Source of the DNA: Bacillota bacterium
Lineage (GTDB): Bacteria; Bacillota; Desulfitobacteriia; Desulfitobacteriales; Desulfitobacteriaceae
DNA length: 35,676 nucleotides
Direction of reading: 5' to 3'
Assembly: GCA_021811425.1 (NCBI GenBank)
Contig: JAJZPA010000010.1
Span: 1 to 35,676, forward strand
Below the pieces are notes generated by a model. It did not search any database. It was not told the origin of the DNA and saw nothing but the letters and a program-made list of their open reading frames with translations. Below, piece by piece: positions 16,938 to 27,712 of this stretch (position 1 is the stretch's first letter; every line of letters begins with the position of its first letter). A program made the position numbers and the translations under genes.

Positions 16938-19900
16938 TTGCTGGACGTCAACAACTTTGACCGCATGCGCATAGGCCTAGCTTCTCCGGAAATGATTCGC
17001 GATTGGTCCTATGGCGAAGTTAAGAAACCGGAGACCATTAACTACCGTACACTCAAACCGGAACGGGAAGGGCTCTTTTGCGAGAAGATTTTTGGACCTA
17101 CCCGTGACTGGGAGTGCCACTGTGGCAAATACAAACGGGTTCGCTACAAAGGGATAGTCTGCGACCGTTGCGGGGTAGAAGTTACCCGTTCGAAAGTGCG
17201 GCGGGAACGTATGGGACACATCGAGCTGGCTGCACCCGTATCACATATCTGGTATTTCAAAGGGATCCCGAGCCGGATGGGGTTGTTGCTGGATATGTCC
17301 CCGCGGGCTTTAGAAAAGGTACTCTATTTTGTTTCTTATATTGTCACCGATCCTGGGGATACGTCGCTGATGAAGAAGCAGCTGCTTACCGAAACTGAAT
17401 ATCGCGAGTATCGCGACAAGTATGGCAACCGTTTTGACGCGACTATGGGTGCCGAAGCGATTAAGAAGCTCCTGGTTGAGATAGAACTACAAAAATTGAA
17501 TGATGAGCTAAGGACCGAACTCAAAGAAGTATCCGGGCAACGCAAGATTCGGGCGATACGTCGTTTGGAAGTCGTTGAGGCTTTCTTACAGAGTGGCAAC
17601 AAACCGGAGTGGATGATCTTGGACATTGTGCCCGTGATTCCGCCTGAACTTCGACCCATGGTACAACTGGATGGCGGTCGGTTTGCGACCTCCGACCTTA
17701 ACGATCTGTATCGCCGAGTCATTAATCGGAATAATCGCTTGAAGCGCTTGCTTGATTTAGGCGCACCTGACATTATTGTGCGCAATGAGAAACGCATGCT
17801 CCAGGAAGCGGTCGATGCCTTAATTGACAACGGTCGACGCGGACGTCCGGTCACTGGTCCGGGAAATCGACCGCTCAAATCTTTGAGTGACATGCTCAAA
17901 GGCAAGCAGGGGCGTTTTAGGCAGAATCTCTTGGGTAAACGGGTGGATTATTCGGGACGTTCAGTAATCGTGGTTGGGCCGAATTTGAAGCTCCATCAAT
18001 GCGGTTTGCCTAAGGAAATGGCGTTAGAACTCTTTAAGCCGTTCGTTATGAAGAAACTGGTGAATGAAGGACATGCCCATAATATCAAAAGTGCAAAACG
18101 CATGGTAGAGCGGGTTCGCCCTGAAGTGTGGGATGTTTTGGAAGAGGTTATTACCGGGCACCCGGTGCTTCTAAACCGTGCTCCAACCCTGCACCGCCTG
18201 GGCATTCAGGCCTTCGAACCTGTCTTGGTCGAAGGCCGGGCGCTACAGATCCATCCTTTAGTCTGCACAGCCTATAATGCGGACTTTGACGGCGATCAAA
18301 TGGCCGTCCACGTGCCCCTCTCAGCCGAAGCGCAAGCGGAGGCTAGGTTATTGATGCTTTCATCGCATAATATTCTTAATCCGAAGGATGGCCGACCAGT
18401 TGCCCAACCTAATCAGGATCTGGTATTGGGGGCATATTACCTGACAATGGATCGCCCGGGAGCCTTGGGTGAGGGTAAGATATTTCGGGATGTGGATGAA
18501 GCACTTCTTGCGTATGAAGCAAAACAAGTTCACTTACAAGCTTCAGTTAAGATTCGTTCCGGTGGGAAACGGATCGAAACTACCGTCGGTCGGACAATCT
18601 TTAATAGCGTAATTCCTGCGAACGGGAGTAATGTGAACAAAACAGTGAGTCTCGACGACCCGGATTATATTAATGAAGTTGCTGGTAAGAAGACTCTGGC
18701 TAATATCGTAGCAAAAACGTACCGGGTGGGAGGTTACGCTGCTACCGCAGCTCTTTTGGATGGGATTAAGACTTTAGGTTTTAAGTATTCCACTAAAGCA
18801 GGGATAACAGTTGGGTTATCGGATATCGAGGTTCCTAAGGAGAAGAAACGAATTCTGGCAGAGGCTGATGCCACGGTGGCAAAAATTGAGCAGCAATACC
18901 GTCGCGGTCTGATCACGGATGAGGAGCGGTACGGGCTGGTCATTGACACCTGGACCAAGGCCACCGATGCGGTGACTAAGGCGCTCATGGATACCCTGGA
19001 TCGTTTTAACCCAGTCTACATGATGGCTACCTCCGGGGCGCGCGGTAATATCCAGCAGCTGCGGCAATTAGCCGGAATGCGGGGGTTAATGGCAGATCCG
19101 TCTGGGCGTACTATTGAACTTCCTATTAAGGCCAATTTCCGGGAAGGTTTGACCGTTCTAGAGTATTTTATTTCTTCCCACGGTGCCCGCAAAGGCTTAG
19201 CCGATACCGCTCTACGGACAGCAGATTCCGGTTACCTTACACGGCGTTTGGTGGATGTGTCCCAGGATGTCATTGTTCGTGATGAAGACTGTGGTACCGC
19301 CACTGGAATTACCGTAGAGGACGTTAAAGATGGCCCTGAAGTCATTGAGAAGCTGGAGGAACGTATCGTAGGACGTTATCTGCTAGAGCCCATAGTGGAT
19401 CCGGAAACCGGCGAAATCCTGGCTACTCCTGACGCAGAAATCAGTGAGGAGCAGGCGACCAAGATTGCCAATTCCTATCGAACGGTAACTATTCGTTCAG
19501 TGCTCACCTGCAAAACTCGATATGGGGTTTGCCGCAAATGTTATGGTCGCAACCTGGCGACCGGACGGCCCGTAGAGATGGGCGAAGCCGTTGGAATTAT
19601 TGCGGCCCAATCCATCGGGGAGCCTGGTACTCAGCTTACGATGCGCACTTTCCATACCGGGGGTGTCGCAGGAGATGACATTACGCAGGGTTTGCCACGC
19701 GTTGAAGAGCTTTTTGAAGCACGCAAGCCTAAGGGCCAGGCGATTATTGCCGAGATGGGTGGCAAGGTTTCTGTGCGCGAGGTTAAACTTCGGCGCGAGG
19801 TTGAAGTCTTGGGTCTGAACGAGGAACATGCGACTTACACCATCCCGTATGGATCGAGGCTTCGTGTCCGCGATGGCCAAGAGGTTGTGGCCGGAGACGA

Positions 19901-20405
19901 ATTAACAGAGGGCAGTGTGAATCCGCATGATATGCTCAAAGTGAAAGGGATGCGCGGCGTCCAAGTTTACCTCTTAAGCGAGGTTCAGCGGGTTTATCGC
20001 CTGCAAGGGGTAGATATTAATGACAAGCATATCGAAGTCATGGTGCGTCAGATGTTGCGTAAGGTGAAGATTGAAGAATCGGGGGACACCGCTCTCCTGC
20101 CAGGCGGTCTCATCGATGTCTTCGATTTCCAAGAGGAAAATGCGCGTGTGATCGCAGCAGGCGGGGAACCGGCAGTAGCCCGTCCCGTGCTTCTGGGAAT
20201 CACTAAGGCTTCCTTGGCCACCGATTCCTTTCTCTCCGCCGCATCCTTCCAAGAGACCACCCGGGTTCTGACCGAAGCCGCGATTAAAGGCAAAGTCGAT
20301 CCGCTGCTTGGTCTCAAGGAAAATGTCATCATCGGCAAACTCATCCCTGCCGGTACCGGCATGTCCCGCTACCGCAACATTAAGGTGACCAAAACGGTGG
20401 AATAG
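16938..20405 (+). CDS. rpoC: DNA-directed RNA polymerase subunit beta'
   Basis: [12 protein letters not shown] catalytic motif; N-terminal Zn finger [23 protein letters not shown] start. Confidence 0.99.
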   Translation: MLDVNNFDRMRIGLASPEMIRDWSYGEVKKPETINYRTLKPEREGLFCEKIFGPTRDWECHCGKYKRVRYKGIVCDRCGVEVTRSKVRRERMGHIELAAPVSHIWYFKGIPSRMGLLLDMSPRALEKVLYFVSYIVTDPGDTSLMKKQLLTETEYREYRDKYGNRFDATMGAEAIKKLLVEIELQKLNDELRTELKEVSGQRKIRAIRRLEVVEAFLQSGNKPEWMILDIVPVIPPELRPMVQLDGGRFATSDLNDLYRRVINRNNRLKRLLDLGAPDIIVRNEKRMLQEAVDALIDNGRRGRPVTGPGNRPLKSLSDMLKGKQGRFRQNLLGKRVDYSGRSVIVVGPNLKLHQCGLPKEMALELFKPFVMKKLVNEGHAHNIKSAKRMVERVRPEVWDVLEEVITGHPVLLNRAPTLHRLGIQAFEPVLVEGRALQIHPLVCTAYNADFDGDQMAVHVPLSAEAQAEARLLMLSSHNILNPKDGRPVAQPNQDLVLGAYYLTMDRPGALGEGKIFRDVDEALLAYEAKQVHLQASVKIRSGGKRIETTVGRTIFNSVIPANGSNVNKTVSLDDPDYINEVAGKKTLANIVAKTYRVGGYAATAALLDGIKTLGFKYSTKAGITVGLSDIEVPKEKKRILAEADATVAKIEQQYRRGLITDEERYGLVIDTWTKATDAVTKALMDTLDRFNPVYMMATSGARGNIQQLRQLAGMRGLMADPSGRTIELPIKANFREGLTVLEYFISSHGARKGLADTALRTADSGYLTRRLVDVSQDVIVRDEDCGTATGITVEDVKDGPEVIEKLEERIVGRYLLEPIVDPETGEILATPDAEISEEQATKIANSYRTVTIRSVLTCKTRYGVCRKCYGRNLATGRPVEMGEAVGIIAAQSIGEPGTQLTMRTFHTGGVAGDDITQGLPRVEELFEARKPKGQAIIAEMGGKVSVREVKLRREVEVLGLNEEHATYTIPYGSRLRVRDGQEVVAGDELTEGSVNPHDMLKVKGMRGVQVYLLSEVQRVYRLQGVDINDKHIEVMVRQMLRKVKIEESGDTALLPGGLIDVFDFQEENARVIAAGGEPAVARPVLLGITKASLATDSFLSAASFQETTRVLTEAAIKGKVDPLLGLKENVIIGKLIPAGTGMSRYRNIKVTKTVE

Positions 20406-20422
20406 TTGCATTCGACATCTCC

Positions 20423-20451
20423 TTGACACAAACGGACTCCAATGATAAAAT
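20423..20451 (+). promoter_or_regulatory. Putative promoter for the L7Ae-like/str operon
   Basis: TTGACA(20423-20428)-17-TAAAAT(20446-20451). Confidence 0.7.
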
Positions 20452-20499
20452 ATCACAGTGTGATTTTGTGACCATTTGACAAAGGGGGAAAGCATCTTA

Positions 20500-20751
20500 A
20501 TGCTTGATGAATCCTTGAAGCACACGAAAAACAAAACCATAGGGATTAAGCAAACTCAGCGAGCATTGGAAAAAGGAATTGTTAGTAAGGTGTATGTTGC
20601 TCGTGATGCCGAAGCTCAAGTTCTGAAGCCGATCATTGAGTTGTGCCGCAACAAGCAGATTGCGTGCATTGAAGTAGGAAGCATGACAGAACTTGGGAAA
20701 GCCTGTGGAATTGAAGTTGGGGCCGCTGTGGCGGCGGTTATGGCCGAATAG
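20500..20751 (+). CDS. L7Ae/L30e-family ribosomal protein (YbxF-like)
   Basis: [43 protein letters not shown]; position between rpoC and rpsL. Confidence 0.92.
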   Translation: MLDESLKHTKNKTIGIKQTQRALEKGIVSKVYVARDAEAQVLKPIIELCRNKQIACIEVGSMTELGKACGIEVGAAVAAVMAE

Positions 20752-20826
20752 TTATAGCGGCCATAAGGTGGAAAGAAAGCAAGTTTTGGAATGGCTTGCC
20801 GTATGCTGGCGCAAGCAATTCCTGGA

Positions 20827-20885
20827 TCAGGGGACACACCTGAATCAGAAGTCAGAGGCCAGAGGTCGGAAGAATGTCCCCATTA
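20827..20885 (+). repeat. GGGGACA/TGTCCCC inverted-end intergenic element, copy B
   Basis: TCAGGGGACACACC + 4 heptads (TCAGAAG TCAGAGG CCAGAGG TCGGAAG) + AATGTCCCC. Confidence 0.9.
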
Positions 20886-20917
20886 AATTTATATCCGTCA
20901 GGGAAGGAGGTGTAGGC

Positions 20918-21337
20918 ATGCCGACGATTAGTCAGCTGATTCGTCATGGACGTTCCAAGATTGAAAAGAAGTCAACAGCCCCTGCATTGCAATGGGGCTA
21001 TAATTCCCTGGCGCGCAAGCAGTATCCTTCAGGTGGGTCTCCGCAGAAACGGGGCGTTTGCACCAGGGTATACACGACAACCCCAAAAAAGCCGAATTCG
21101 GCTTTGCGTAAAGTGGCTCGTGTGCGTTTGACCAACGGAGTTGAGGTGACCTCTTATATTCCGGGTATTGGCCACAATCTCCAAGAGCACTCTGTTGTGC
21201 TCGTTCGAGGAGGCCGGGTCAAGGATCTGCCTGGTGTCCGTTACCACATCATCCGTGGTGCTTTGGACACGACGGGGGTGCAAAAACGCAACCAGGCCCG
21301 TTCCAAGTACGGGGCCAAACGTTCTAAGAAGAAGTAA
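20918..21337 (+). CDS. rpsL: 30S ribosomal protein S12
   Basis: [14 protein letters not shown]...[33 protein letters not shown]; preceded by GGAAGGAGGTG. Confidence 0.98.
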   Translation: MPTISQLIRHGRSKIEKKSTAPALQWGYNSLARKQYPSGGSPQKRGVCTRVYTTTPKKPNSALRKVARVRLTNGVEVTSYIPGIGHNLQEHSVVLVRGGRVKDLPGVRYHIIRGALDTTGVQKRNQARSKYGAKRSKKK

Positions 21338-21344
21338 ATCCTAA

Positions 21345-21400
21345 GGTCAGGGGACACACCGAATCAGAGGCCAGAGGCCAGAGGTCGAAGGAATGTCCCC
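21345..21400 (+). repeat. Inverted-end intergenic element, copy C
   Basis: GGTCAGGGGACACACC + TCAGAGG CCAGAGG CCAGAGG TCGAAG + GAATGTCCCC. Confidence 0.9.
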
Positions 21401-21436
21401 GCTAGAGGTATTTTAGGCGTAAAGGGGGGAAATAAT

Positions 21437-21907
21437 TTGCCGCGTAAGGGTTATATTGCCAAACGCGAAGCTCTGCCGGATCCGATCCATAAGAACAGAG
21501 TAGTCGCTAAGTTTGTTAACCAGATCATGCTAGACGGTAAGAAAGGCCTGGCAGAATCGATTTGTTATAACGCTTTCAACATTATTCAGGAAAAGACCGG
21601 AAGAGATCCCGTCGAGGTGTTTGAAACGGCACTGAAGAATGTCATGCCGGTGTTGGAAGTAAAGGCTCGCCGGGTTGGAGGGGCGAACTACCAAGTTCCG
21701 ATCGAGGTGAGACCCGAGAGGCGTCAAACACTGGGTCTGCGCTGGTTAGTGTCGTACTCCCGCAAGCGCAGTGAAAAGACCATGGAAGAAAAGATCGCTG
21801 CAGAATTATTGGATGCAGCCAATAATACAGGCGGGTCTGTGAAGAAAAAGGAAGATACGCATAAAATGGCCGAAGCCAATAAGGCATTTGCGCATTACCG
21901 CTGGTAA
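21437..21907 (+). CDS. rpsG: 30S ribosomal protein S7
   Basis: [20 protein letters not shown]...; TTG start. Confidence 0.98.
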   Translation: MPRKGYIAKREALPDPIHKNRVVAKFVNQIMLDGKKGLAESICYNAFNIIQEKTGRDPVEVFETALKNVMPVLEVKARRVGGANYQVPIEVRPERRQTLGLRWLVSYSRKRSEKTMEEKIAAELLDAANNTGGSVKKKEDTHKMAEANKAFAHYRW

Positions 21908-21948
21908 TTGGACGGGGGTAATGACTTTGGCAGAAAGGGGGATTATCA

Positions 21949-24027
21949 GTGGCAAGGCAATTTCCATTAGGGAGGACTCGCAATATCGGCATTATGGCTC
22001 ACATCGACGCAGGCAAAACGACGACGACGGAGCGTATTCTCTTCTATACCGGTCGTGTGCATAAGATTGGGGAAGTTCACGACGGCGCCGCTACCATGGA
22101 TTGGATGGTGCAGGAGCAGGAGCGTGGCATTACGATCACCTCAGCAGCCACAACATGCGAATGGAAAAACCACCGGATAAACATCATAGACACACCAGGG
22201 CACGTTGACTTCACTGTAGAGGTTGAGCGTTCTTTGCGCGTGTTGGACGGCGCAGTGGCCGTATTCTGTTCTGTTGGCGGGGTAGAGCCCCAGTCGGAGA
22301 CGGTTTGGCGTCAAGCGGACAAGTACGGGGTTCCGCGTATCGCTTATATCAACAAGATGGACCGGATGGGTGCCGATTTCTTCCGAGGAGTCTCTATGAT
22401 TGCTGACCGGTTAGGTGCGAATCCTGTACCGATTCAGATTCCAATTGGAATCGAAGATTCTTTTAAAGGAATCGTGGATCTGGTTGCGATGAAATCGATC
22501 ATCTATACCGATGATCTGGGCACCACCAGTGACATCGCCGATATCCCCGGAGACTTAGTCGAACTAGCCAACGAGTATCGTGAGAAGTTAGTCGAGGCCG
22601 TGGCTGAGACTAATGAAGAACTCATGATGAAGTATCTTGAAGGTGAAGAACTGACGGAGAAAGAGATCCATGACGGTATTCGGCACGGTACGATTGCGTT
22701 GAAGTTTATCCCGGTACTTTGCGGTTCTTCGTTCAAGAACAAAGGGGTACAACCGTTGTTGGACGCGGTTGTCGAGTATATGCCTTCCCCACTTGATGTG
22801 CCTGCTATTAATGGGGTGCATCCGGAGACGGGTGAAGAGGATCAAAGGCATGCTGACGATAGTGAACCTTTCTCCGCCTTAGCCTTTAAGATCATGGCTG
22901 ACCCCTATGTGGGTAAATTGGCATTTTTCCGGGTTTATTCGGGAACTCTGGGTTCTGGCTCCTATGTCTACAATTCCACCAAAGGCAAGCGGGAACGCAT
23001 CGGGCGCATGCTGCAGATGCACGCCAATCACCGGGAGGAAATCCCGGAAGTGCGTTCAGGGGACATCGCAGCGGCGGTTGGCTTGAAAGATACCACAACC
23101 GGAGACACACTTTGCGATGAGAAGAGTCCTATCATTCTCGAATCGATGCAATTTCCTGATCCTGTTATTTCTGTCGCGATTGAACCGAAAACTAAAGCAG
23201 ACCAGGAAAAGATGGGTGGAGCATTAGCCCGCTTAGCGGAAGAAGATCCGACATTCAAGATGCATACGGATACTGAAACAGGACAGACGATTATTGAGGG
23301 AATGGGTGAATTGCATCTTGAAATTATTGTTGACCGCCTGCAGCGTGAGTTCAAAGTGGAATGTAACGTTGGGCGTCCGCAAGTAGCCTACAAAGAAACG
23401 ATTCGGAGAACCGTTAAATCTGAAGGAAAGTTCGTTAGGCAATCCGGCGGGCGCGGACAATACGGTCACTGCTGGATTGAGCTTGAACCCCTTGAGCCGG
23501 GAAGTGGTTTTGAATTTGTCAATAAGATTGTGGGCGGTGTTATTCCGAGGGAGTATATTGCTCCGATCGGTGCTGGCATTGAGGAAGCGCTGCAAAACGG
23601 TGTTTTGGCAGGCTATCCGGTTCTTGATGTGAGGGCTACCGTCTATGATGGATCCTATCATGATGTTGACTCTTCGGAGATGGCTTTTAAGATTGCAGGT
23701 TCGATGGCATTCAAGGCCGGTGCTCTTAAAGCCGATCCAGCGATTCTTGAGCCGGTAATGAAGGTCGAAGTCACAGTTCCCGAGGAATATATGGGAGATG
23801 TCATCGGTGATATGAACGCACGTCGTGGACGGATTGAAGGCATGGAGGCCCGGGCAGGTGCCCAGGTTGTACGCGGATTTGTGCCGTTGTCTGAGATGTT
23901 CGGTTATGCAACCGACCTGCGTTCCCGAACTCAGGGCCGAGGTACCTATGTGATGATGTTTGATCATTATGAAGAGGTTCCTCGCAACATTGCTGAAGGG
24001 ATTATTTCCAAACGTCAAGGGGCGTAA
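21949..24027 (+). CDS. fusA: Elongation factor G
   Basis: [45 protein letters not shown] start. Confidence 0.99.
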   Translation: MARQFPLGRTRNIGIMAHIDAGKTTTTERILFYTGRVHKIGEVHDGAATMDWMVQEQERGITITSAATTCEWKNHRINIIDTPGHVDFTVEVERSLRVLDGAVAVFCSVGGVEPQSETVWRQADKYGVPRIAYINKMDRMGADFFRGVSMIADRLGANPVPIQIPIGIEDSFKGIVDLVAMKSIIYTDDLGTTSDIADIPGDLVELANEYREKLVEAVAETNEELMMKYLEGEELTEKEIHDGIRHGTIALKFIPVLCGSSFKNKGVQPLLDAVVEYMPSPLDVPAINGVHPETGEEDQRHADDSEPFSALAFKIMADPYVGKLAFFRVYSGTLGSGSYVYNSTKGKRERIGRMLQMHANHREEIPEVRSGDIAAAVGLKDTTTGDTLCDEKSPIILESMQFPDPVISVAIEPKTKADQEKMGGALARLAEEDPTFKMHTDTETGQTIIEGMGELHLEIIVDRLQREFKVECNVGRPQVAYKETIRRTVKSEGKFVRQSGGRGQYGHCWIELEPLEPGSGFEFVNKIVGGVIPREYIAPIGAGIEEALQNGVLAGYPVLDVRATVYDGSYHDVDSSEMAFKIAGSMAFKAGALKADPAILEPVMKVEVTVPEEYMGDVIGDMNARRGRIEGMEARAGAQVVRGFVPLSEMFGYATDLRSRTQGRGTYVMMFDHYEEVPRNIAEGIISKRQGA

Positions 24028-24028
24028 C

Positions 24029-24063
24029 TCGAAGTTCGATGCTTGACGTTCGAAGTTCGAGTT
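24029..24063 (+). repeat. Five heptads of a variant type in the fusA-tuf spacer
   Basis: TCGAAGT TCGATGC TTGACGT TCGAAGT TCGAGTT; ends form AACTCGAA(24026-24033)/TTCGAGTT(24056-24063). Confidence 0.85.
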
Positions 24064-24109
24064 TAGATCTTTCCTTACCTTAATTTTTATAAAGGAGTGA
24101 AAAACTCAA

Positions 24110-25312
24110 ATGGCAAAACAAAAGTACGAGCGTACAAAACCCCACGTTAATGTCGGCACCATTGGTCACGTTGACCATGGCAAGACGACGACCACGGCGG
24201 CTATCACCGTAGTGCTCTCCAAGTCCGGCGGTGCTGTTGCGACCGCATTTGATCAAATCGACAAGGCTCCCGAAGAAAGGGAGCGCGGGATCACGATTTC
24301 TACTGCTCACGTGGAATATGAGACGGCTACCCGTCACTACGCCCACGTTGACTGCCCAGGCCACGCCGACTACATTAAGAACATGATTACAGGTGCGGCT
24401 CAGATGGACGGTGCGATTCTGGTTGTGTCTGCAGCGGACGGCCCGATGCCGCAAACCCGCGAGCACATTCTCCTGGCTCGTCAGGTCGGTGTTCCCTATA
24501 TTGTGGTTTGGCTCAACAAGGCTGACATGGTAGATGATCCGGAACTGATGGAACTGGTTGAAATGGAAATCCGCGAACTTTTGAGTGAGTATGAGTTCCC
24601 TGGTGATGATATTCCCATCATTCCTGGTTCCGGCCTCAAGGCTTTGGAATGTGGCTGCGGCAAGCGGGAATGCGAATGGTGTGGCAAGATTTGGAACCTG
24701 GTGGACGCTGTCGATTCCTATGTTCCGACGCCTAAGCGTGATACCGACAAGCCGTTCTTGATGCCTGTTGAAGACGTATTTACGATTACTGGTCGTGGTA
24801 CAGTGGCCACTGGCCGTGTCGAGCGTGGAATGGTTAAGGTTGGCGACGAAGTTGAGATCGTCGGTTTGACGGATGCGCCCCGGAAGACGGTTGTAACGGG
24901 TGTAGAAATGTTCCGCAAGTTGCTCGATCAAGCTCAAGCTGGGGACAACATCGGCGCACTGCTCCGCGGTGTTGAGCGCAAGGATGTCGAGCGCGGACAA
25001 GTTCTGGCTAAGCCGGGTAGCATCAAGCCGCACACTAAGTTCACGGCTGAAGTGTACGTCTTGAGCAAGGAAGAAGGCGGTCGCCATACTCCGTTCTTCA
25101 ACAACTACCGGCCACAGTTTTATTTCCGGACAACCGATGTGACGGGTGTCATTACCCTTCCCGAAGGAACCGAAATGGTTATGCCTGGTGACCGGGTTAC
25201 GATCAATGTAGAATTGATTACCCCGATCGCTATGGAAGAAGGCCTCCGTTTCGCGATCCGTGAAGGTGGTCGTACGGTAGGTGCGGGTGTCGTGGCGAGC
25301 GTCATTGCGTAA
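24110..25312 (+). CDS. tuf: Elongation factor Tu
   Basis: [45 protein letters not shown]. Confidence 0.99.
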   Translation: MAKQKYERTKPHVNVGTIGHVDHGKTTTTAAITVVLSKSGGAVATAFDQIDKAPEERERGITISTAHVEYETATRHYAHVDCPGHADYIKNMITGAAQMDGAILVVSAADGPMPQTREHILLARQVGVPYIVVWLNKADMVDDPELMELVEMEIRELLSEYEFPGDDIPIIPGSGLKALECGCGKRECEWCGKIWNLVDAVDSYVPTPKRDTDKPFLMPVEDVFTITGRGTVATGRVERGMVKVGDEVEIVGLTDAPRKTVVTGVEMFRKLLDQAQAGDNIGALLRGVERKDVERGQVLAKPGSIKPHTKFTAEVYVLSKEEGGRHTPFFNNYRPQFYFRTTDVTGVITLPEGTEMVMPGDRVTINVELITPIAMEEGLRFAIREGGRTVGAGVVASVIA

Positions 25313-25315
25313 TAA

Positions 25316-25470
25316 GGTCAGGGGACACACCGGAATCAGAAGTCAGAAGTCAGAAGTCAGAAGCCAGAAGCCAGAATCAAAGAACCGTATCTGAAATATC
25401 CGATAGAAGTTCTTGGTTCGAACTTCGTGCCTCAAACTTCGATTCTGGGTCGGAGGAATGTCCTCCTTGA
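25316..25470 (+). repeat. Inverted-end intergenic element, copy D (long, with internal inverted repeat)
   Basis: GGTCAGGGGACACACC + 4x TCAGAAG + CCAGAAG CCAGAAT ... GATTCTGG(25441-25448) + GGAGGAATGTCCTCC. Confidence 0.85.
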
Positions 25471-25475
25471 AAGGT

Positions 25476-25504
25476 GGATATGGCTGGTCTGGCCAGCCAT
25501 ATCC
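25476..25504 (+). terminator. Strong hairpin upstream of rpsJ (possible terminator/attenuator of tuf)
   Basis: GGATATGGCTGG-tctgg-CCAGCCATATCC, 12-bp perfect stem; weak T tract (cgtttggtatttg). Confidence 0.5.
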
Positions 25505-25664
25505 CGTTTGGTATTTGACATGCTGCTCCCGGAAGAAAAGCCCGAAACATGAGGCTTTTGGGTCGGTCGAAGCGTAGAAGGTTGCCGTCAAAGGTGACTC
25601 CGCCGCTTGTCGGGTAATTTCTACGCCATTTGCCTAATGAAGGCTATAAGGAGGTTGCAAAAGG

Positions 25665-25970
25665 ATGAGTCAAAAGATTCGGATTCGCTTAAAAGCGTTC
25701 GATCATAAAGTGCTTGATCAGTCAGCGACAAAGATTGTGGAGACCGCTAAACGAACAGGGGCCCAAGTCAGCGGACCTATTCCCTTGCCCACTGAAAAGA
25801 GCATTTATACTATTTTACGTTCCCCTCATGTGAATAAGGATTCCCGTGAGCAGTTTGAGATGCGCACGCACAAACGCTTGATTGACATTCTGGAACCCAC
25901 GTCAAAGACGGTGGATTCGCTCATGCGTCTGGATTTGCCAGCCGGTGTTGATATCGAGATTAAGCTTTAA
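25665..25970 (+). CDS. rpsJ: 30S ribosomal protein S10
   Basis: [31 protein letters not shown]. Confidence 0.98.
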   Translation: MSQKIRIRLKAFDHKVLDQSATKIVETAKRTGAQVSGPIPLPTEKSIYTILRSPHVNKDSREQFEMRTHKRLIDILEPTSKTVDSLMRLDLPAGVDIEIKL

Positions 25971-26123
25971 TCAAATAAAATGCTGGCGAAGTTATTCTTT
26001 TTGTGATAAAATAATTTTGTTTGTGGCGCGAAACGCCCGGCGGCGTGGAGTGCAAAAATATAGCAAACGCTCTCGTGCTCCGGAACACTCGGTGCACTTC
26101 AAAGCGTTTAGGAGGTGGCATTC

Positions 26124-26753
26124 GTGTCAAAAGGAATCTTGGGCAAAAAAGCCGGCATGACTCAGGTGTTTACGGAGGATGGCAAGCTCATTCCCGTGAC
26201 GGTGGTTGAGGCTGGCCCCTGCTATGTCGTGCAGAAGAAAACGACACATACGGATGGTTACAATGCGATTCAGGTTGGATTTTCTTTCAAGCGGGAGACC
26301 TTGGCCAACAAGCCTGAGAAAGGTCACTTTCAAAAGGCTTCTCTCAAGCCGTTACGGTTTATTCGTGAGTTTAGGATGGACGATGTTGATGCCTATCAAG
26401 TTGGCCAGGAAATCAAAGCGGATGTGTTTACGGCAGGGGATTACGTTGATGTGGTTGGAATCTCCAAGGGTAAAGGCTTTGAAGGCATGATTAAGCGCCA
26501 TGGCGCACGGCGTGGACCCATGAAACACGGTTCAAAGTACCATCGTCGGACAGGTTCCCTTGGCGCGAAAGGCCCGGCTCGTGTATTTAAGGGGCGGAAA
26601 CTACCCGGACGTAGCGGTGGTGAGCGCGTGACGGTGCAGAACCTCGAAGTGGTTCGGGTTGATGCGGATAGAAACATGATCCTAGTAAAAGGGGCTGTCC
26701 CCGGTGCCAGAAAAGGATTGCTCATTCTGAAGCCTTCCGTCAAGGCGAAATAA
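26124..26753 (+). CDS. rplC: 50S ribosomal protein L3
   Basis: [22 protein letters not shown] start after AGGAGGTG. Confidence 0.98.
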   Translation: MSKGILGKKAGMTQVFTEDGKLIPVTVVEAGPCYVVQKKTTHTDGYNAIQVGFSFKRETLANKPEKGHFQKASLKPLRFIREFRMDDVDAYQVGQEIKADVFTAGDYVDVVGISKGKGFEGMIKRHGARRGPMKHGSKYHRRTGSLGAKGPARVFKGRKLPGRSGGERVTVQNLEVVRVDADRNMILVKGAVPGARKGLLILKPSVKAK

Positions 26754-26777
26754 GGCGAGAGAAAGGAGGAATAAGCA

Positions 26778-27401
26778 ATGCCGAAAGTACAAGTGCTCAA
26801 CATGCAAGGTGCTCCGGTAGGAGAGATGGAATTGAGTGAAGATGTGTTTGGAATTAAACCGAATACACATGTCCTACATTCTGCAGTAGTAGGCCAGCTG
26901 GCCAGCCGTCGGCGTGGAACCCAATCAACGCTACTTCGCGGCGAGGTGCGTGGCGGGGGTCGCAAGCCGTGGCGGCAAAAGGGAACCGGTCGCGCTCGGG
27001 CAGGAAGCAGTCGCTCTCCGGTATGGAGAGGTGGCGGTGTTGTTTTTGGCCCTAAGCCGCGTCAGTATGGATTTAACCTGCCCAAGAAGGTTCGTCGCTT
27101 AGCTTTGCGCTCGGCTCTCTCAGCGAAAGTTCAGGTGGAAAATCTGATCGTGTTGGATGATCTTCAGCTATCCGAGGCCAAGACTCGCGAGATGGTCAAG
27201 GTCTTAACAGCCCTGAATATCGGCAAAAAGGCTCTGGTAGTGACTGCTGAAACGGATGAAAGCGTGCAAAGAGCGGCGCGGAATATCGCGGGAGTAAAGG
27301 CAATGGCTATTGAAGGCCTGAACGTAGTCGATCTGCTTTATCACGATGTACTGGTGCTAACCAAAGAGGCCGTAACTAAAGCGGAGGAGGTGTTTGCGTA
27401 A
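26778..27401 (+). CDS. rplD: 50S ribosomal protein L4
   Basis: [37 protein letters not shown]. Confidence 0.98.
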   Translation: MPKVQVLNMQGAPVGEMELSEDVFGIKPNTHVLHSAVVGQLASRRRGTQSTLLRGEVRGGGRKPWRQKGTGRARAGSSRSPVWRGGGVVFGPKPRQYGFNLPKKVRRLALRSALSAKVQVENLIVLDDLQLSEAKTREMVKVLTALNIGKKALVVTAETDESVQRAARNIAGVKAMAIEGLNVVDLLYHDVLVLTKEAVTKAEEVFA

Positions 27402-27688
27402 TGCGCGATGCTCGTGATGTCCTCCAACGTCCGGTCATTTCCGAGAAGTCGGTGGCTTTGGCCGAAGAAAGCAAATACTCGTTTTGGGTGGCCACTGCAG
27501 CCAATAAGATTGAAATTAAGTATGCGATTGAACAAATGTTCAAAGTTCATGTGGTTGAAGTCCACACCATGAACGTAAAAGGTAAAATGAAGCGCGTCGG
27601 TCGTCACGTTGGTAAAAGGCCTGACCGCAAGAAAGCGATCGTTACCTTGCGGGCGGGAGACAAAATCGAAGGCTACGCTGGCCTCTAA
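27401..27688 (+). CDS. rplW: 50S ribosomal protein L23
   Basis: [25 protein letters not shown]; 1-nt overlap with rplD stop. Confidence 0.97.
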   Translation: MRDARDVLQRPVISEKSVALAEESKYSFWVATAANKIEIKYAIEQMFKVHVVEVHTMNVKGKMKRVGRHVGKRPDRKKAIVTLRAGDKIEGYAGL

Positions 27689-27712
27689 GTCTGAAGTAAA
27701 GGAGGTAAACCT

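Noticed and set aside
20693-20917. N-terminal extension of rpsL ORF
   Set aside because: The upstream in-frame extension covers element B and lacks similarity; ATG at 20918 has a strong SD and matches the S12 N terminus.
23233-24018. 261-aa minus-strand ORF opposite fusA
   Set aside because: Antisense to conserved fusA; no recognisable motif.
24080-25330. 416-aa minus-strand ORF opposite tuf
   Set aside because: Antisense to highly conserved, codon-biased tuf; composition artefact with no protein-family features.
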